From Conexibacter sp. (lineage in GTDB: Bacteria > Actinomycetota > Thermoleophilia > Solirubrobacterales > Solirubrobacteraceae): a stretch of DNA of 30,595 bases. Position 1 is the first letter of the stretch. Each line of letters begins with the position of its first letter. The translations under genes were made by a program, and so were the position numbers. The DNA lies in the NCBI GenBank assembly GCA_025964215.1, contig JAOPZG010000094.1:1-30595 (forward strand). Direction: 5' to 3'. Positions 7,793 to 15,402 of this stretch are shown in pieces. Below the pieces are notes generated by a model. The model had not been told where the DNA came from. It saw only the letters and a list, made by a program, of their open reading frames with translations, and did no database searches.

Positions 7793-7914
7793 GGCATCGC
7801 GCGCCAGGACGCCACTTCGGCGGAGCCCGGGCGGCGACGCGCGACCGGATGACGAGGTCGCCCTTGCGGTCGCCGCTTGCGCTGGCCCAAAGGTCCAATT
7901 AGCGTTGCTGGTCC

Positions 7915-9327
7915 ATGCGCACGCGTCTTGCGGGTTCCGCCGTCCTGTTGAGCTGCCTGGCGCTCGCCGCGCCGGCCGGCGCCGCCCCGTGGGCGAAGGT
8001 GACGAGCGTCGGGACGACGACCCCGGCCGATCAGGTCGCGGTGCTCTTCAATTCCGACGCCTCGACGAGCGTGGCCTGGAACGCGCGGACGTCGCCGTCG
8101 ACGCAGAGCCTGTTCGTCACGAAGGTCAGCTCGGCCGGGAAGGTCGGCGCGACGGCGACCGTGGCGCAGGACTGGGCGACGCTCGCCAACCCGGCGCTGG
8201 CGGCGGGACCGGCCGGCGTCGGCACCCGGGTGTTCTTCGGCGGCATCCACACGACCGTCACCGGCGACCCGAACAGCGATCTCAACGACGCGGTGTCCAC
8301 GGACGGCGGGGCGAGCTGGGCCGTCGAGCCCGCCTCGATCGTCGCGCCGGGCGACCAGGCATACGGCAGCCCGGTGGCGGCGGTCTACACCGCCGCCGGC
8401 GGGTTCAAGCAGGCGTGGGCGGCGACGCTCGGGCTCTTCACGCACGCCGACGTCTCGGCCGCGACCCCGACCGTGGCGCACCCGTCGGCCCCCAGCCCCT
8501 ATGACGTCGGGATGTCCACCGACGGCGGTCTGAACCTCGCCTGGTACTCCAACAACGCGGCGGCGCCCGGCGTCTACGAGCTGGACCTCGCGCTCGACGG
8601 CTCCGAGTCCACCGCGCCGGCGCTGATGCCCGGGACCAGCGGCATGACCTTCGGCATGAGCGCGCGGACGCCGATCGTCGCCCTCGACGGCGGCGAGAAG
8701 TGGATCGCCTACCCGACCGGGACGAGCCGCCTGGACCGGATCCGCGTGTGGCGCGTCCCCGGCAAGGCGAAGCCCGGCCTCTCGGCGGTGCTCGGGCGCA
8801 CCTCCACGAACAGCTACGCGACGATCACGAACACCGCCAACGGGCGGCTGTGGGTGTCGTGGACCGACATCGTCGACGGTGCGGCGACGACGTACGCCCG
8901 CCGCTCGAACCTCGACCTCACGGCGTGGGGCGCGACGGTCGAGGCCGGCGCGCCCAAGCACGCGACGTCGGCCTACGCGGTCGACGGCACGCCGGTCGAG
9001 AACGGGGAGCTGAACCTCTTCGCCTCGTTCTCGGTGGGCGCGGCGCCGGGCACGGCGACCTACGTGACGCACGTGCTCCCGGGCCTGAGCCTCGCCCGGG
9101 ACTCCGGCAGCCTGACGGACGGCAAGGAGCACACGCTGCGCTTCGAGGTCACCGACGCCGGCGACCCGGTCGCCAAGGCCACCGTCAAGCTCGGCGGCGA
9201 GTCGGCGACCACGAACAGCCACGGCGTCGCCGAGCTGGAGGTCACCGGCCACGGCTCGAAGATGACCGCCAAGGCCTCCGCTCTGCGCTACGTCGGGGCG
9301 GACCTGGACCTGAAGGTCCACCACTAG
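7915..9327 (+). CDS. exported beta-propeller-like protein with C-terminal Ig-like domain
   Basis: The 470-aa product has a signal peptide (MRTRLAGSAVLLSCLALAAPAGA, cleavage near residue 23). Residues 24-390 are beta-rich, with recurring Asp-box-like and SxDGGxxW-like elements (STDGGASWAV near 130, STDGGLNLAW near 200), as in BNR/sialidase-type propellers. The last 75 residues (GSLTDGKEHTLRFEV, DAGDPVAKATVKLGGESATTNSHGVAEL) look like an Ig-like or carboxypeptidase-regulatory-like beta sandwich. No catalytic set for a sialidase can be assigned, so an enzymatic role is not claimed. It has its own start 122 nt after the CAP protein, in the same direction, and probably acts outside the membrane. 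Confidence 0.75.
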   Translation: MRTRLAGSAVLLSCLALAAPAGAAPWAKVTSVGTTTPADQVAVLFNSDASTSVAWNARTSPSTQSLFVTKVSSAGKVGATATVAQDWATLANPALAAGPAGVGTRVFFGGIHTTVTGDPNSDLNDAVSTDGGASWAVEPASIVAPGDQAYGSPVAAVYTAAGGFKQAWAATLGLFTHADVSAATPTVAHPSAPSPYDVGMSTDGGLNLAWYSNNAAAPGVYELDLALDGSESTAPALMPGTSGMTFGMSARTPIVALDGGEKWIAYPTGTSRLDRIRVWRVPGKAKPGLSAVLGRTSTNSYATITNTANGRLWVSWTDIVDGAATTYARRSNLDLTAWGATVEAGAPKHATSAYAVDGTPVENGELNLFASFSVGAAPGTATYVTHVLPGLSLARDSGSLTDGKEHTLRFEVTDAGDPVAKATVKLGGESATTNSHGVAELEVTGHGSKMTAKASALRYVGADLDLKVHH

Positions 9328-9328
9328 G

Positions 9329-9359
9329 CCGCGAGGCGACCCGCGGCGGCCCCTCGCGG
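9329..9359 (+). terminator. weak hairpin after the propeller gene
   Basis: An 8-bp perfect inverted repeat CCGCGAGG / CCTCGCGG (9329-9336 with 9352-9359) with a 15-nt GC-rich loop begins 1 nt after the stop codon. There is no U-tract. The position suggests a terminator, but such repeats arise easily at this GC content. Confidence 0.35.
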
Positions 9360-9507
9360 AAGGGGGTGGCCGCGCTGATCCGCAGGCCCCGCAGCGCGAC
9401 CCCTCGCGAGCTCTCGACGTTGTTCGCGACCTTCGCGCCCGCCGCCCGTTGAGATAGCCGGCGCCGGGATCCTGGCTATCGGCGATTCGCTCGAGCTGCT
9501 GCGGGCG

Positions 9508-10542
9508 GTGATGGTGGCGCTCCAGCTCTTCGCGCTCGCGCTCCTCGCCACCGCGGTCTGGCGGATGAGCCGCTCGCGCTGGGCGATGGCCCTGACGCCA
9601 CCGCTCGGGGTGCTGCTGCCGTGGACGGTCCATCAGCAGGGCAGCTTCCAACCCGAGGCGCTCGCGCTCCCCTGCCTGGCAGGAGCGCTCGTCCTGGCGC
9701 CGCGACGACGCGGGTCGCGCTGGGCGGGAGCGCTCCTGGCGACCGCGGTCGGCATCAAGCTGCCGATGGCGATCCCGGCGCTGCTCGGCGTGTGGGCGGC
9801 CGCAGACCGCCGCGCCGCCGCGACGGGCTTCGTCGCGACGCTCGCGGTGCTCGGAGCCGCATCGCTGGTGGTCTTCGGCACCGGCGTGGTCGACGACACC
9901 GTCCTCGCGCAACTCGAGGTCGGACGCCACGCCCTGCGCCCGCTGGCCGGAGTCGGCGTCCAGGCGGCCTGGAACCTGACGCCGCTCGCGTTCGGGGTCC
10001 TCGCCGCCGCTGCGGCCTGGCGACGCGGTTGGCGCACCTGCGATCCGCGGCAGGGGCGCGTGGCCGTGGCGCTCGGGGCCGGGACCGCGCTGACCCTCGC
10101 CTCCGTCACGAAGGTCGGGACCTCGCTCTCGGTGATGCCGCCGGTCGAGGCTCTGCTGCTGCCACTGGCGATCGCCGGAGCCGCCGTGTGGCTCGAAGGC
10201 GCGACGCTCCGCCGGATGGCGATCGCCGCGGCGCTCACGGCGTTCCTCGTCGCCCAATCGGTCTCGCTGCTGGCCGACCCGCGCCGCGGTGGCGCGGTGT
10301 TCCTGCGACCGCTCTCACCGCCCGCGTGGGGCGTCGCGCTCACCCGCCGCGAGGTCGACGCGCAGGTCTCCGCGCTTGGGCGCTGTCCAAGGCAAGTGCC
10401 TTCCAGCCAGGACCCCGCCATCACCTTCCGCGCCCACCGGCGGATGCCCGGCGGGCAGCCCGACCTCTTCCTGCCGGTTCGCGCGCGCCGCCTCGCCGGC
10501 GTCGCGAGACGGGTCGCCGACGACCGGCGGCGCTGCCCGTAG
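9508..10542 (+). CDS. polytopic membrane protein, possibly 5'-truncated (glycosyltransferase-87/DUF2029-like)
   Basis: The frame from GTG 9508 gives 344 aa with about seven to eight hydrophobic segments (ALQLFALALLATAV, ALTPPLGVLLPW, AGALLATAVGIKLPMAIPALLGV, GFVATLAVLGAASLVVFG, LTPLAFGVLAAAAA, ALLLPLAIAGAAVWL). The GIKLPMAIPALLG piece recalls the K-x-x-P of GT87-type mannosyltransferases, but the catalytic Asp near the N-terminus expected there is not seen. The frame is open back to 9379 without any ATG/GTG/TTG and still reads plausibly (GAGILAIGDSLELLRAV), so the normal N-terminus may have been lost. The C-terminal 60 residues are Arg/Pro-rich and soluble. The function is unknown; a broken lipid-linked glycosyltransferase is one possibility. 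Confidence 0.55.
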   Translation: MMVALQLFALALLATAVWRMSRSRWAMALTPPLGVLLPWTVHQQGSFQPEALALPCLAGALVLAPRRRGSRWAGALLATAVGIKLPMAIPALLGVWAAADRRAAATGFVATLAVLGAASLVVFGTGVVDDTVLAQLEVGRHALRPLAGVGVQAAWNLTPLAFGVLAAAAAWRRGWRTCDPRQGRVAVALGAGTALTLASVTKVGTSLSVMPPVEALLLPLAIAGAAVWLEGATLRRMAIAAALTAFLVAQSVSLLADPRRGGAVFLRPLSPPAWGVALTRREVDAQVSALGRCPRQVPSSQDPAITFRAHRRMPGGQPDLFLPVRARRLAGVARRVADDRRRCP

Positions 10543-10564
10543 CGACGACGACGGGACGGAACGA

Positions 10565-10592
10565 CGAAGCCCCCGCTCTCGCGGGGGCTTCG
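10565..10592 (+). terminator. strong hairpin terminator
   Basis: A perfect 12-bp stem CGAAGCCCCCGC / GCGGGGGCTTCG closes on the loop TCTC, 22 nt after the stop of the membrane-protein gene. It is symmetric enough to work in both directions. Confidence 0.8.
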
Positions 10593-10600
10593 CACCGAGC

Positions 10601-10634
10601 CTGGGGGCTCGAACCCCCGACCTCCTGCATGCCC
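10601..10634 (-). other. 3' half of a tRNA-Ala(GGC)-like sequence (remnant)
   Basis: Read on the minus strand, this segment begins in an anticodon loop (GGCAT), then shows the 3' anticodon-stem strand GCAGG, variable loop AGGTC, and a T-arm GGGG(G)TTCGAGCCCCC. This order is that of actinobacterial tRNA-Ala with anticodon GGC. The 5' half is missing: the bases that should be CCTGC before the anticodon loop read otherwise, and no D-arm precedes. The acceptor end diverges and no CCA is present. It is therefore not a functional tRNA but looks like the half-tRNA left at an integrative-element attachment site. Confidence 0.5.
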
Positions 10635-10743
10635 TACGACGAGTCTGCGCGCGCAAATGTCTTCGTTGTGCAGGCTATTCGTAGGTGTCCGCGGCAGAGG
10701 GTCAGGCATGCGTTGCCGGGGATGAGGGTGGATTTGGGGCTCC

Positions 10744-10768
10744 AAGCACTCCAGCGACTTGAGTGCTT
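10744..10768. promoter_or_regulatory. CIRCE-like inverted repeat
   Basis: AAGCACTC (10744-10751), a 9-nt spacer and GAGTGCTT (10761-10768) form a perfect 8-bp inverted repeat. The core AGCACTC-N9-GAGTGCT is identical to the CIRCE operator bound by HrcA. It lies in the gap between two convergent genes, 45 nt from the end of aacS, so no heat-shock gene is obviously controlled. The rest of the 10543-10812 gap, apart from the terminator and the tRNA-like half, shows nothing else recognisable. Confidence 0.45.
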
Positions 10769-10812
10769 AGGATCGCCGCAACGGGCTCGGAGCGCAGCGC
10801 CCGAGCCCGATC

Positions 10813-12753
10813 TCACGCCGGGGCCGCCGCCATCGCGACGAAGGGGTCGAGGGCGGTGGGGTTGGCCAGCGAGTCGCGGGACACCGCCTGATCGGCAGGC
10901 GTGCCCATGAGGATGCGTTTGACCGGCACCTCGAGCAGCTTGCCGCTCAGGGTGCGTGGGACCTCGGCGACCTGGACGATCTCGTTGGGCACGTGGCGCG
11001 GTGAGCAGTCGGCGCGGATCCGGCGCTTGATCGATGCGACGAGCTCGCTGGTGAGCTCGTCCTGATCGCGCAGGACCACGAACAGCGGCATCCAACCTTC
11101 GGTTCCTTCGCGCGGCAGGTCGACGACGAGCGCGTCGACCACCGCTTCATCGGAGAGGACGGCGCGGTAGATCTCCGCCGTGCCCATGCGGACGCCGCCG
11201 CGGTTGATGGTGGAGTCGCTGCGGCCCGTGATGATCGCCGTGTTGCGGTCGGTGATCTCGATCCAGTCGCCGTGGCGCCAGACGCCGGGGTAGTGCTCGA
11301 AGTAGGACGCCCGCAGGCGGGAGCCGTCCGCGTCGCCCCAGAACGCGACCGGCATCGAGGGCATCGGCTGCGCCAGCACCAGCTCGCCGACCGCACCGGT
11401 CAGCGACCGGCCGTCCTGGTCCCAGGACTGGAGGTCGGCGCCGAGCGCCGGCGCCTGGAGCTCGCCGCGGTGGACGGGCAGCGTGGGGACCCCGCCGACG
11501 AACGCGGTGCAGACGTCGGTCCCACCCGACATGGAGTACAACCACGTGTCGGCGCCGAGCTGGTCGTAGATCCACTCGAAGCCCTCGGGCGCCAAGGGGG
11601 AGCCCGTGGAGCCGACGGCGACCAGCGCGCTGAGGTCGCGACCGTTGCCGGCCGGCTCGACGCCGCCCTTCATGCAGGCCGAGATGAACGACGCGGAGGT
11701 CCCGAAGGTCGTGACGCGGGCGTCGGCGGCGAGCTCCCAGAGCACCTCGCCGGCGGGGTTGCCGTCGTAGAGGACGATCGACGCGGGCGTCAGCAGGACG
11801 CCGACGAGGAAGTTCCACATCATCCAACCCGTCGTCGTGAACCAGAAGACACGGTCGCCCGCTTGGGCGTCGACGTGCAGGTGCATCAACTTGAGATGCT
11901 CGAGCAGCATCCCGCCGTGGCCGTGGACGATCGGCTTGGGCAGGCCGGTGGTGCCGCTGGAGTAGACCACCCACAACGGGTGATCGAACGGAACGCGCGT
12001 GAAGCGCAGCTCGTCGTCGGTCGCGGTGAGCGTCTCCCAGCTCAGGGCTCCCGCCGCTGGCTCGGAACCGAGGTGGGAGAGGACGACCACCGTCTCGATC
12101 GAGGGGACCGCGTCACGCAGCTCGGCGAGGACGTCCCGCCGGTCGAAGTCCTTGCCGCCATAGCGGTAGCCGTCGACCGCGAGCAGCACCTTGGGCTCGA
12201 TCTGGGCGAAGCGGTCGATGACCGACGAGGCGCCGAACTCGGGTGCCGCCGCCGACCAGATCGCGCCGAGCGACGCGCAGGCCAGGAACGCAGCGACGGT
12301 CTCGGGGACGTTGGGCAAGTAGGCCGCCACGCGGTCCCCGCGCCGGATCCCGAGACGCCGGAGCCCTGCCGCGATCCGCGCCGTCTCCTCGCGCAGGCCG
12401 CCCCAGGTCCAGGCCTGCAGCTCGCCGCGCTCGGAGGCGAAGTGGATCGCTGCCGCGGCCGGATCGTGGCCGCGGAAGACGTGCTCGGCGTAGTTCACCT
12501 GGGCACCGTGGAACCACGCGGTGCCGGGCATCTCCCGTGCGCCGAGCGCGGTGTCCCATGTGCCGGACGAGCGCACGTCGAAGTACTCCCAGATCGCGCG
12601 CCAGAAGCCGTCGAGGTCATCGACCGACCAGCGCCAGAGCTGGTCATAGGACTCGGTCACCTTGACCGAGCGGGTGTCCTGGACCCAGCGTGCGAAGGCG
12701 GTGATGGAGGCGCGCTCGCGACGCGCTGCACTCGGAGACCACAGAACGTCCAT
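10813..12753 (-). CDS. aacS: acetoacetyl-CoA synthetase (acetoacetate-CoA ligase)
   Basis: This 646-aa ANL-superfamily enzyme activates acetoacetate with ATP and CoA to acetoacetyl-CoA. The N-terminal segment WFHGAQVNYAEHVFRG is characteristic of acetoacetate-CoA ligases. The ATP-binding motif YSSGTTGLPKPI lies about residues 263-274, the aromatic-rich WFTTTGWMMWNFLVG follows, the hinge region HGDWIEITDRNTAIITGRSD lies near 493, and the C-terminal catalytic lysine motif SGKLLEVPVKR near 602. Length matches the family (about 650). The frame extends to 12795, but ATG 12753 is preferred because the longer form would run through the operator-like repeat and has no family similarity. It is divergent from a LysR regulator. 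With the carboxylase-type genes at 22481-26781 it could channel acetoacetate to acetyl-CoA. Confidence 0.93.
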   Translation of the reverse strand: MDVLWSPSAARRERASITAFARWVQDTRSVKVTESYDQLWRWSVDDLDGFWRAIWEYFDVRSSGTWDTALGAREMPGTAWFHGAQVNYAEHVFRGHDPAAAAIHFASERGELQAWTWGGLREETARIAAGLRRLGIRRGDRVAAYLPNVPETVAAFLACASLGAIWSAAAPEFGASSVIDRFAQIEPKVLLAVDGYRYGGKDFDRRDVLAELRDAVPSIETVVVLSHLGSEPAAGALSWETLTATDDELRFTRVPFDHPLWVVYSSGTTGLPKPIVHGHGGMLLEHLKLMHLHVDAQAGDRVFWFTTTGWMMWNFLVGVLLTPASIVLYDGNPAGEVLWELAADARVTTFGTSASFISACMKGGVEPAGNGRDLSALVAVGSTGSPLAPEGFEWIYDQLGADTWLYSMSGGTDVCTAFVGGVPTLPVHRGELQAPALGADLQSWDQDGRSLTGAVGELVLAQPMPSMPVAFWGDADGSRLRASYFEHYPGVWRHGDWIEITDRNTAIITGRSDSTINRGGVRMGTAEIYRAVLSDEAVVDALVVDLPREGTEGWMPLFVVLRDQDELTSELVASIKRRIRADCSPRHVPNEIVQVAEVPRTLSGKLLEVPVKRILMGTPADQAVSRDSLANPTALDPFVAMAAAPA

Positions 12754-12784
12754 GCGACCTACGCTCGCGCTTGGCGTCGGCGAA

Positions 12785-12809
12785 GTCCAAGACATTGATG
12801 GTCTTGGAC
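12785..12809. promoter_or_regulatory. predicted LysR operator between aacS and lysR
   Basis: A perfect 9-bp inverted repeat GTCCAAGAC-N7-GTCTTGGAC lies in the 71-nt gap between the two divergent starts, 31 nt from aacS and 15 nt from the regulator. Its size and T-N11-A-like layout fit LysR-type binding sites, which normally control the divergent gene and the regulator itself. Confidence 0.65.
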
Positions 12810-12824
12810 CAATACCGTTACAGC

Positions 12825-13712
12825 ATGGAGATCCGGCAGCTGCGGTACCTGGTGGCCTTGGCCGAGGAGCAGCACTTCACCCGGGCGGCCGCACGGGCCA
12901 ACGTCGCCCAGCCGGCGCTCTCGCGCCAGATCCGCTCGCTGGAGCTCGAGCTCGGCGTCCCGCTGGTCGATCGCACGTCGCGGCGTGTCGCGCTGACCGA
13001 GGCCGGCACGCGTCTCGTCGAGCGGGCGCGACGGATCCTCGGAGAGGTCGAGGCGGCACGCGCCGACGCGCAGAACCTGCGCCAGCTGCTGCGGGGGCGC
13101 GTCAGCTTCGGCGTCAGCACGACGCCGGGCCCCGTGGACGTCGCGGAGCTGGTCGCCGTGTTCCATCGCCTGCACCCGGGCATCGAGCTCGACGTGCGCG
13201 ACGCGCTGAGCGTGGACCTCGCGCGCCGGCTGCGCGCCGACACGTTGGACCTGGCCCTGCTCACCGCCGTGGGGGAGGCCGAGCGCCGTCAGCTCGAGCT
13301 GCTGCTCGTCGACGAGGAGCGCCTCGTCCTGTGCGTCGGGGCCGAGCACCCGCTGGCGGCACGCAAGCGCATCTCGATCCGCGACCTGCGAGACGAGCGC
13401 TTCGCGGTCTTCAACCCCGGCGCGACGATCCGCACGCTCGTCGAGCGGGCTGCCGCCGGCGCCGGCTTCGAGCCCCAGGTGGCCTTCGAGTTCAGCGACA
13501 CGGCCCGCATGCGCGCGATCGTCGCCCAAGGCCTCGCGGTCGCGATCCTCCCGTCCTCGCAGGCCGGCACGGACGGCTCGGGCACCGTGACCGTCAGGCT
13601 CGCGGAGCGAACGCTGGTCCACCAGGTCTTCCTCGGCCGGCGGCGCGACCGCGAGCTCTCGCCGGCGGCCCGGGCGTTCCTCGAGAGCTCGCGGGAGCAC
13701 CTCGGGGTGTAG
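12825..13712 (+). CDS. LysR-type transcriptional regulator
   Basis: From ATG 12825 the product is 295 aa. The winged helix-turn-helix occupies residues 1-62 (MEIRQLRYLVALAEEQHFTRAA, then QPALSRQIRSLE, then TEAGTRLVERARRIL), a linker helix follows, and the effector-binding periplasmic-fold domain covers about 88-290 (VSFGVSTTPGPVDVAELVAVF at its start). A longer frame from 12771 would add 18 residues and cover the inverted repeat, so the shorter start is preferred. There is no clear Shine-Dalgarno sequence. The gene is divergent from aacS and most likely controls it in response to acetoacetate or a related acid; the effector is inferred only from position. Confidence 0.92.
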   Translation: MEIRQLRYLVALAEEQHFTRAAARANVAQPALSRQIRSLELELGVPLVDRTSRRVALTEAGTRLVERARRILGEVEAARADAQNLRQLLRGRVSFGVSTTPGPVDVAELVAVFHRLHPGIELDVRDALSVDLARRLRADTLDLALLTAVGEAERRQLELLLVDEERLVLCVGAEHPLAARKRISIRDLRDERFAVFNPGATIRTLVERAAAGAGFEPQVAFEFSDTARMRAIVAQGLAVAILPSSQAGTDGSGTVTVRLAERTLVHQVFLGRRRDRELSPAARAFLESSREHLGV

Positions 13713-13779
13713 TGGGGCGTCGCGTCCGAGATGGTTGGGATCGCAGAGCCGTGCGACGTCGCCTGAGTAGAGTTGTGCT

Positions 13780-14430
13780 GTGGCCCTGCCCTCCGGAGAC
13801 ACCGGCAACCATCGGAGAACCGCCACGAGAGGGCGCAAGGGACAAAAGCGACAGAACGATCTGCTCGCCGCAGCGATCACCCTCTTCTCTCGGAACGGGT
13901 TTCCCAGCACCACCGTGCAGGAGCTGGCGGACACGGCCGGGATCGACAAGGGTGGTCTCTACTACTACCTGGAGTCGAAGGACGATCTGCTGTTCCAGAT
14001 CCTCGACCGGGTGCACGACGAGGCATCGGCCATCCTGGACGAGGCGGCGCACATCGACGCGCCCCCGCTCTCCCGCCTCCACACGTACCTCGAGCGGTAC
14101 ATCACCTTCTTCCTCGAGAACATCGACCGGATGAGCCTGTACGTGCGGGAGTGGCGGCACCTCGATCCGCCACATCGCACCCGGATCGTCGAGCAGCGAC
14201 GCATCTACGAGGACTTCGCCGTCGAGCTCATCCGCGAAGCGCAGCAGCGGGGCGAGGCGTCGAAGGACATCGACGCGCGCTACGCGACCTTCTTCATCGT
14301 GGGCGCGATCAGCTCGCTCGCCGAGTGGTACGACCCGCACGGCCAGGAGCCCGCCGGGGCGATCGCCCGTCGCTATGCGGATCACGCCCTGGCGATCCTG
14401 ACGCCGGCAAGCCCGCTGCCGCCGGCGTAG
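13780..14430 (+). CDS. TetR-family regulator, KstR2-like
   Basis: The 216-aa protein starts at GTG 13780. After a basic N-terminal arm (RRTATRGRKGQKRQ) comes the TetR helix-turn-helix at about residues 26-72 (AAITLFSRNGFPSTTVQELADTAGIDKGGLYYYLESKDDLL). The helical C-terminal ligand domain (YITFFLENIDRMSLYVREWRHL, FFIVGAISSLAEWYDP) resembles KstR/KstR2-type regulators that sense CoA thioesters of steroid-ring catabolites. The start is only 7 nt after a TAGAGT that could be a -10, so the mRNA may be leaderless. A perfect 10-bp palindrome GCGACGTCGC (13753-13762) just upstream could be an autoregulatory site. It probably controls the CoA-transferase/ligase operon beginning 96 nt downstream. Confidence 0.88.
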   Translation: MALPSGDTGNHRRTATRGRKGQKRQNDLLAAAITLFSRNGFPSTTVQELADTAGIDKGGLYYYLESKDDLLFQILDRVHDEASAILDEAAHIDAPPLSRLHTYLERYITFFLENIDRMSLYVREWRHLDPPHRTRIVEQRRIYEDFAVELIREAQQRGEASKDIDARYATFFIVGAISSLAEWYDPHGQEPAGAIARRYADHALAILTPASPLPPA

Positions 14431-14526
14431 CCCCGCCACGTTGGTGGCGTCGACAACGACGGCCTAGGAGACCTTAGGGCCGCCGCCATTGCCGCACGCC
14501 GGGCGCGCTGGCACGGTAGACGGCGG

Positions 14527-15402
14527 ATGACCGTAGTCCAAGACCTCGACGACGCCATCGGCGTGATCGCCAACGGCGCGACCGTCGCCGTCGGCGGCAG
14601 CCTCAACGCCGGCCAGCCGATGGCCCTCGTCCGGGCGCTGATCCGCGCGAACGTCTCCGACCTCACCATCGTGGGCGGGCTGACGGCCGGTCTCGGTCTC
14701 GACATCGTGATCGCGGCTGGCCTGGCCCGGCGGCTCGTGTGCCCCTATGTCGGCGCGGAGGACTTGACGCCGATGCCGCCGGCGATGCGGTGGGCCGCGG
14801 AGGACGGGAGGCTCGAGATCTGGGAGAGCGACGAGGGCGTGCACCTCACCAGCCTGCGGGCGTGTGCCCAGCGTCTGCCGTTCGGCACCTGGGTGGGTGG
14901 CGTCGGAACCGCCGTCGTCGCGAACCCGCTGATCGAGGCCGCCGTCGACGAGCCCACCGGCAAGGCCTTCCTGAAGGTCCGGCCGCTCGAGGTCGACGTG
15001 GCGCTCGTCTGGGCGGAGGCGGCGGACGCCGATGGGAACATCCTGCTCTGGGGCCCGGACCTCGGTGACTCGCTGTTGCGCGGGGCGGCAGCTCATCGTG
15101 TCGTCCAGGTCGAGCGCATCGTCTCGACGGAGACGCTGGGACGCACCCCCGACAGAGTCGTTCCGTGGCAGGCGGATGTCGTCGTGCGCGCGCCCTTCGG
15201 AACGCATCCGTTCGCCGGTTCCGGGCTCCGCGTCGACGAGACCTGGATCGCCGAGTACGTGAGCGAGGCGCGGGGCGCCCGCCGCGACGGAGACCCCGAC
15301 CGCCTCGCGCGCTTCCTCCAGACGCAGATCCTGGACTGCGAGGACGAGGACGCGTACCTGGCGCGGATCGGGATGGGCCGCCTGAGGAGCCTGATGTGCT
15401 GA
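14527..15402 (+). CDS. IpdA-like subunit A (CoA-transferase family I fold)
   Basis: This 291-aa protein belongs to the glutaconate/3-oxoacid CoA-transferase alpha-subunit family. It shows VGGSLNAGQPMALVRALIR near the start, SDLTIVGGLTAGLGLDIVIAAGLARRL around residues 45-70, and a central LEIWESDEGVHLTSLRACAQRLPF near 96-119. Its length (291) and that of the next protein (248) match mycobacterial IpdA and IpdB, which form a hydrolase that opens the last steroid ring of cholesterol rather than transfer CoA. Glutamates 97, 100 and 103 fall where IpdA keeps its catalytic Glu, so hydrolase activity is possible but not shown. A GGCGG precedes ATG 14527. The gene opens a tightly overlapped operon with subunit B, a ligase and a small unknown protein. 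Confidence 0.85.
   Translation: MTVVQDLDDAIGVIANGATVAVGGSLNAGQPMALVRALIRANVSDLTIVGGLTAGLGLDIVIAAGLARRLVCPYVGAEDLTPMPPAMRWAAEDGRLEIWESDEGVHLTSLRACAQRLPFGTWVGGVGTAVVANPLIEAAVDEPTGKAFLKVRPLEVDVALVWAEAADADGNILLWGPDLGDSLLRGAAAHRVVQVERIVSTETLGRTPDRVVPWQADVVVRAPFGTHPFAGSGLRVDETWIAEYVSEARGARRDGDPDRLARFLQTQILDCEDEDAYLARIGMGRLRSLMC

Noticed and set aside
9453..9480. GATAGCC-N14-GGCTATC inverted repeat upstream of the membrane-protein gene
   Set aside because: The frame reads through it as plausible protein sequence, so it may simply be coding; no independent sign of a regulatory role.
7753..10257. 834-codon open frame on the minus strand opposite the propeller and membrane-protein genes
   Set aside because: Arg/Gly/Val/His-rich composition without any domain; it covers two plausible plus-strand genes and their gap.
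10591..10690. complete tRNA gene on the minus strand
   Set aside because: The 5' acceptor strand, D-arm and 5' anticodon-stem strand cannot be found; only the 3' half is recognisable.
13753..13762. GCGACGTCGC palindrome before the first TetR gene
   Set aside because: Position is suggestive, but the sequence is a common CG-rich palindrome; mentioned with the gene and not called as a separate site.
14434..14449. CGCCAC-GTTG-GTGGCG hairpin after the first TetR gene
   Set aside because: Only 6 bp, no U-tract and the next gene follows closely; at this GC content it is not convincing as a terminator.
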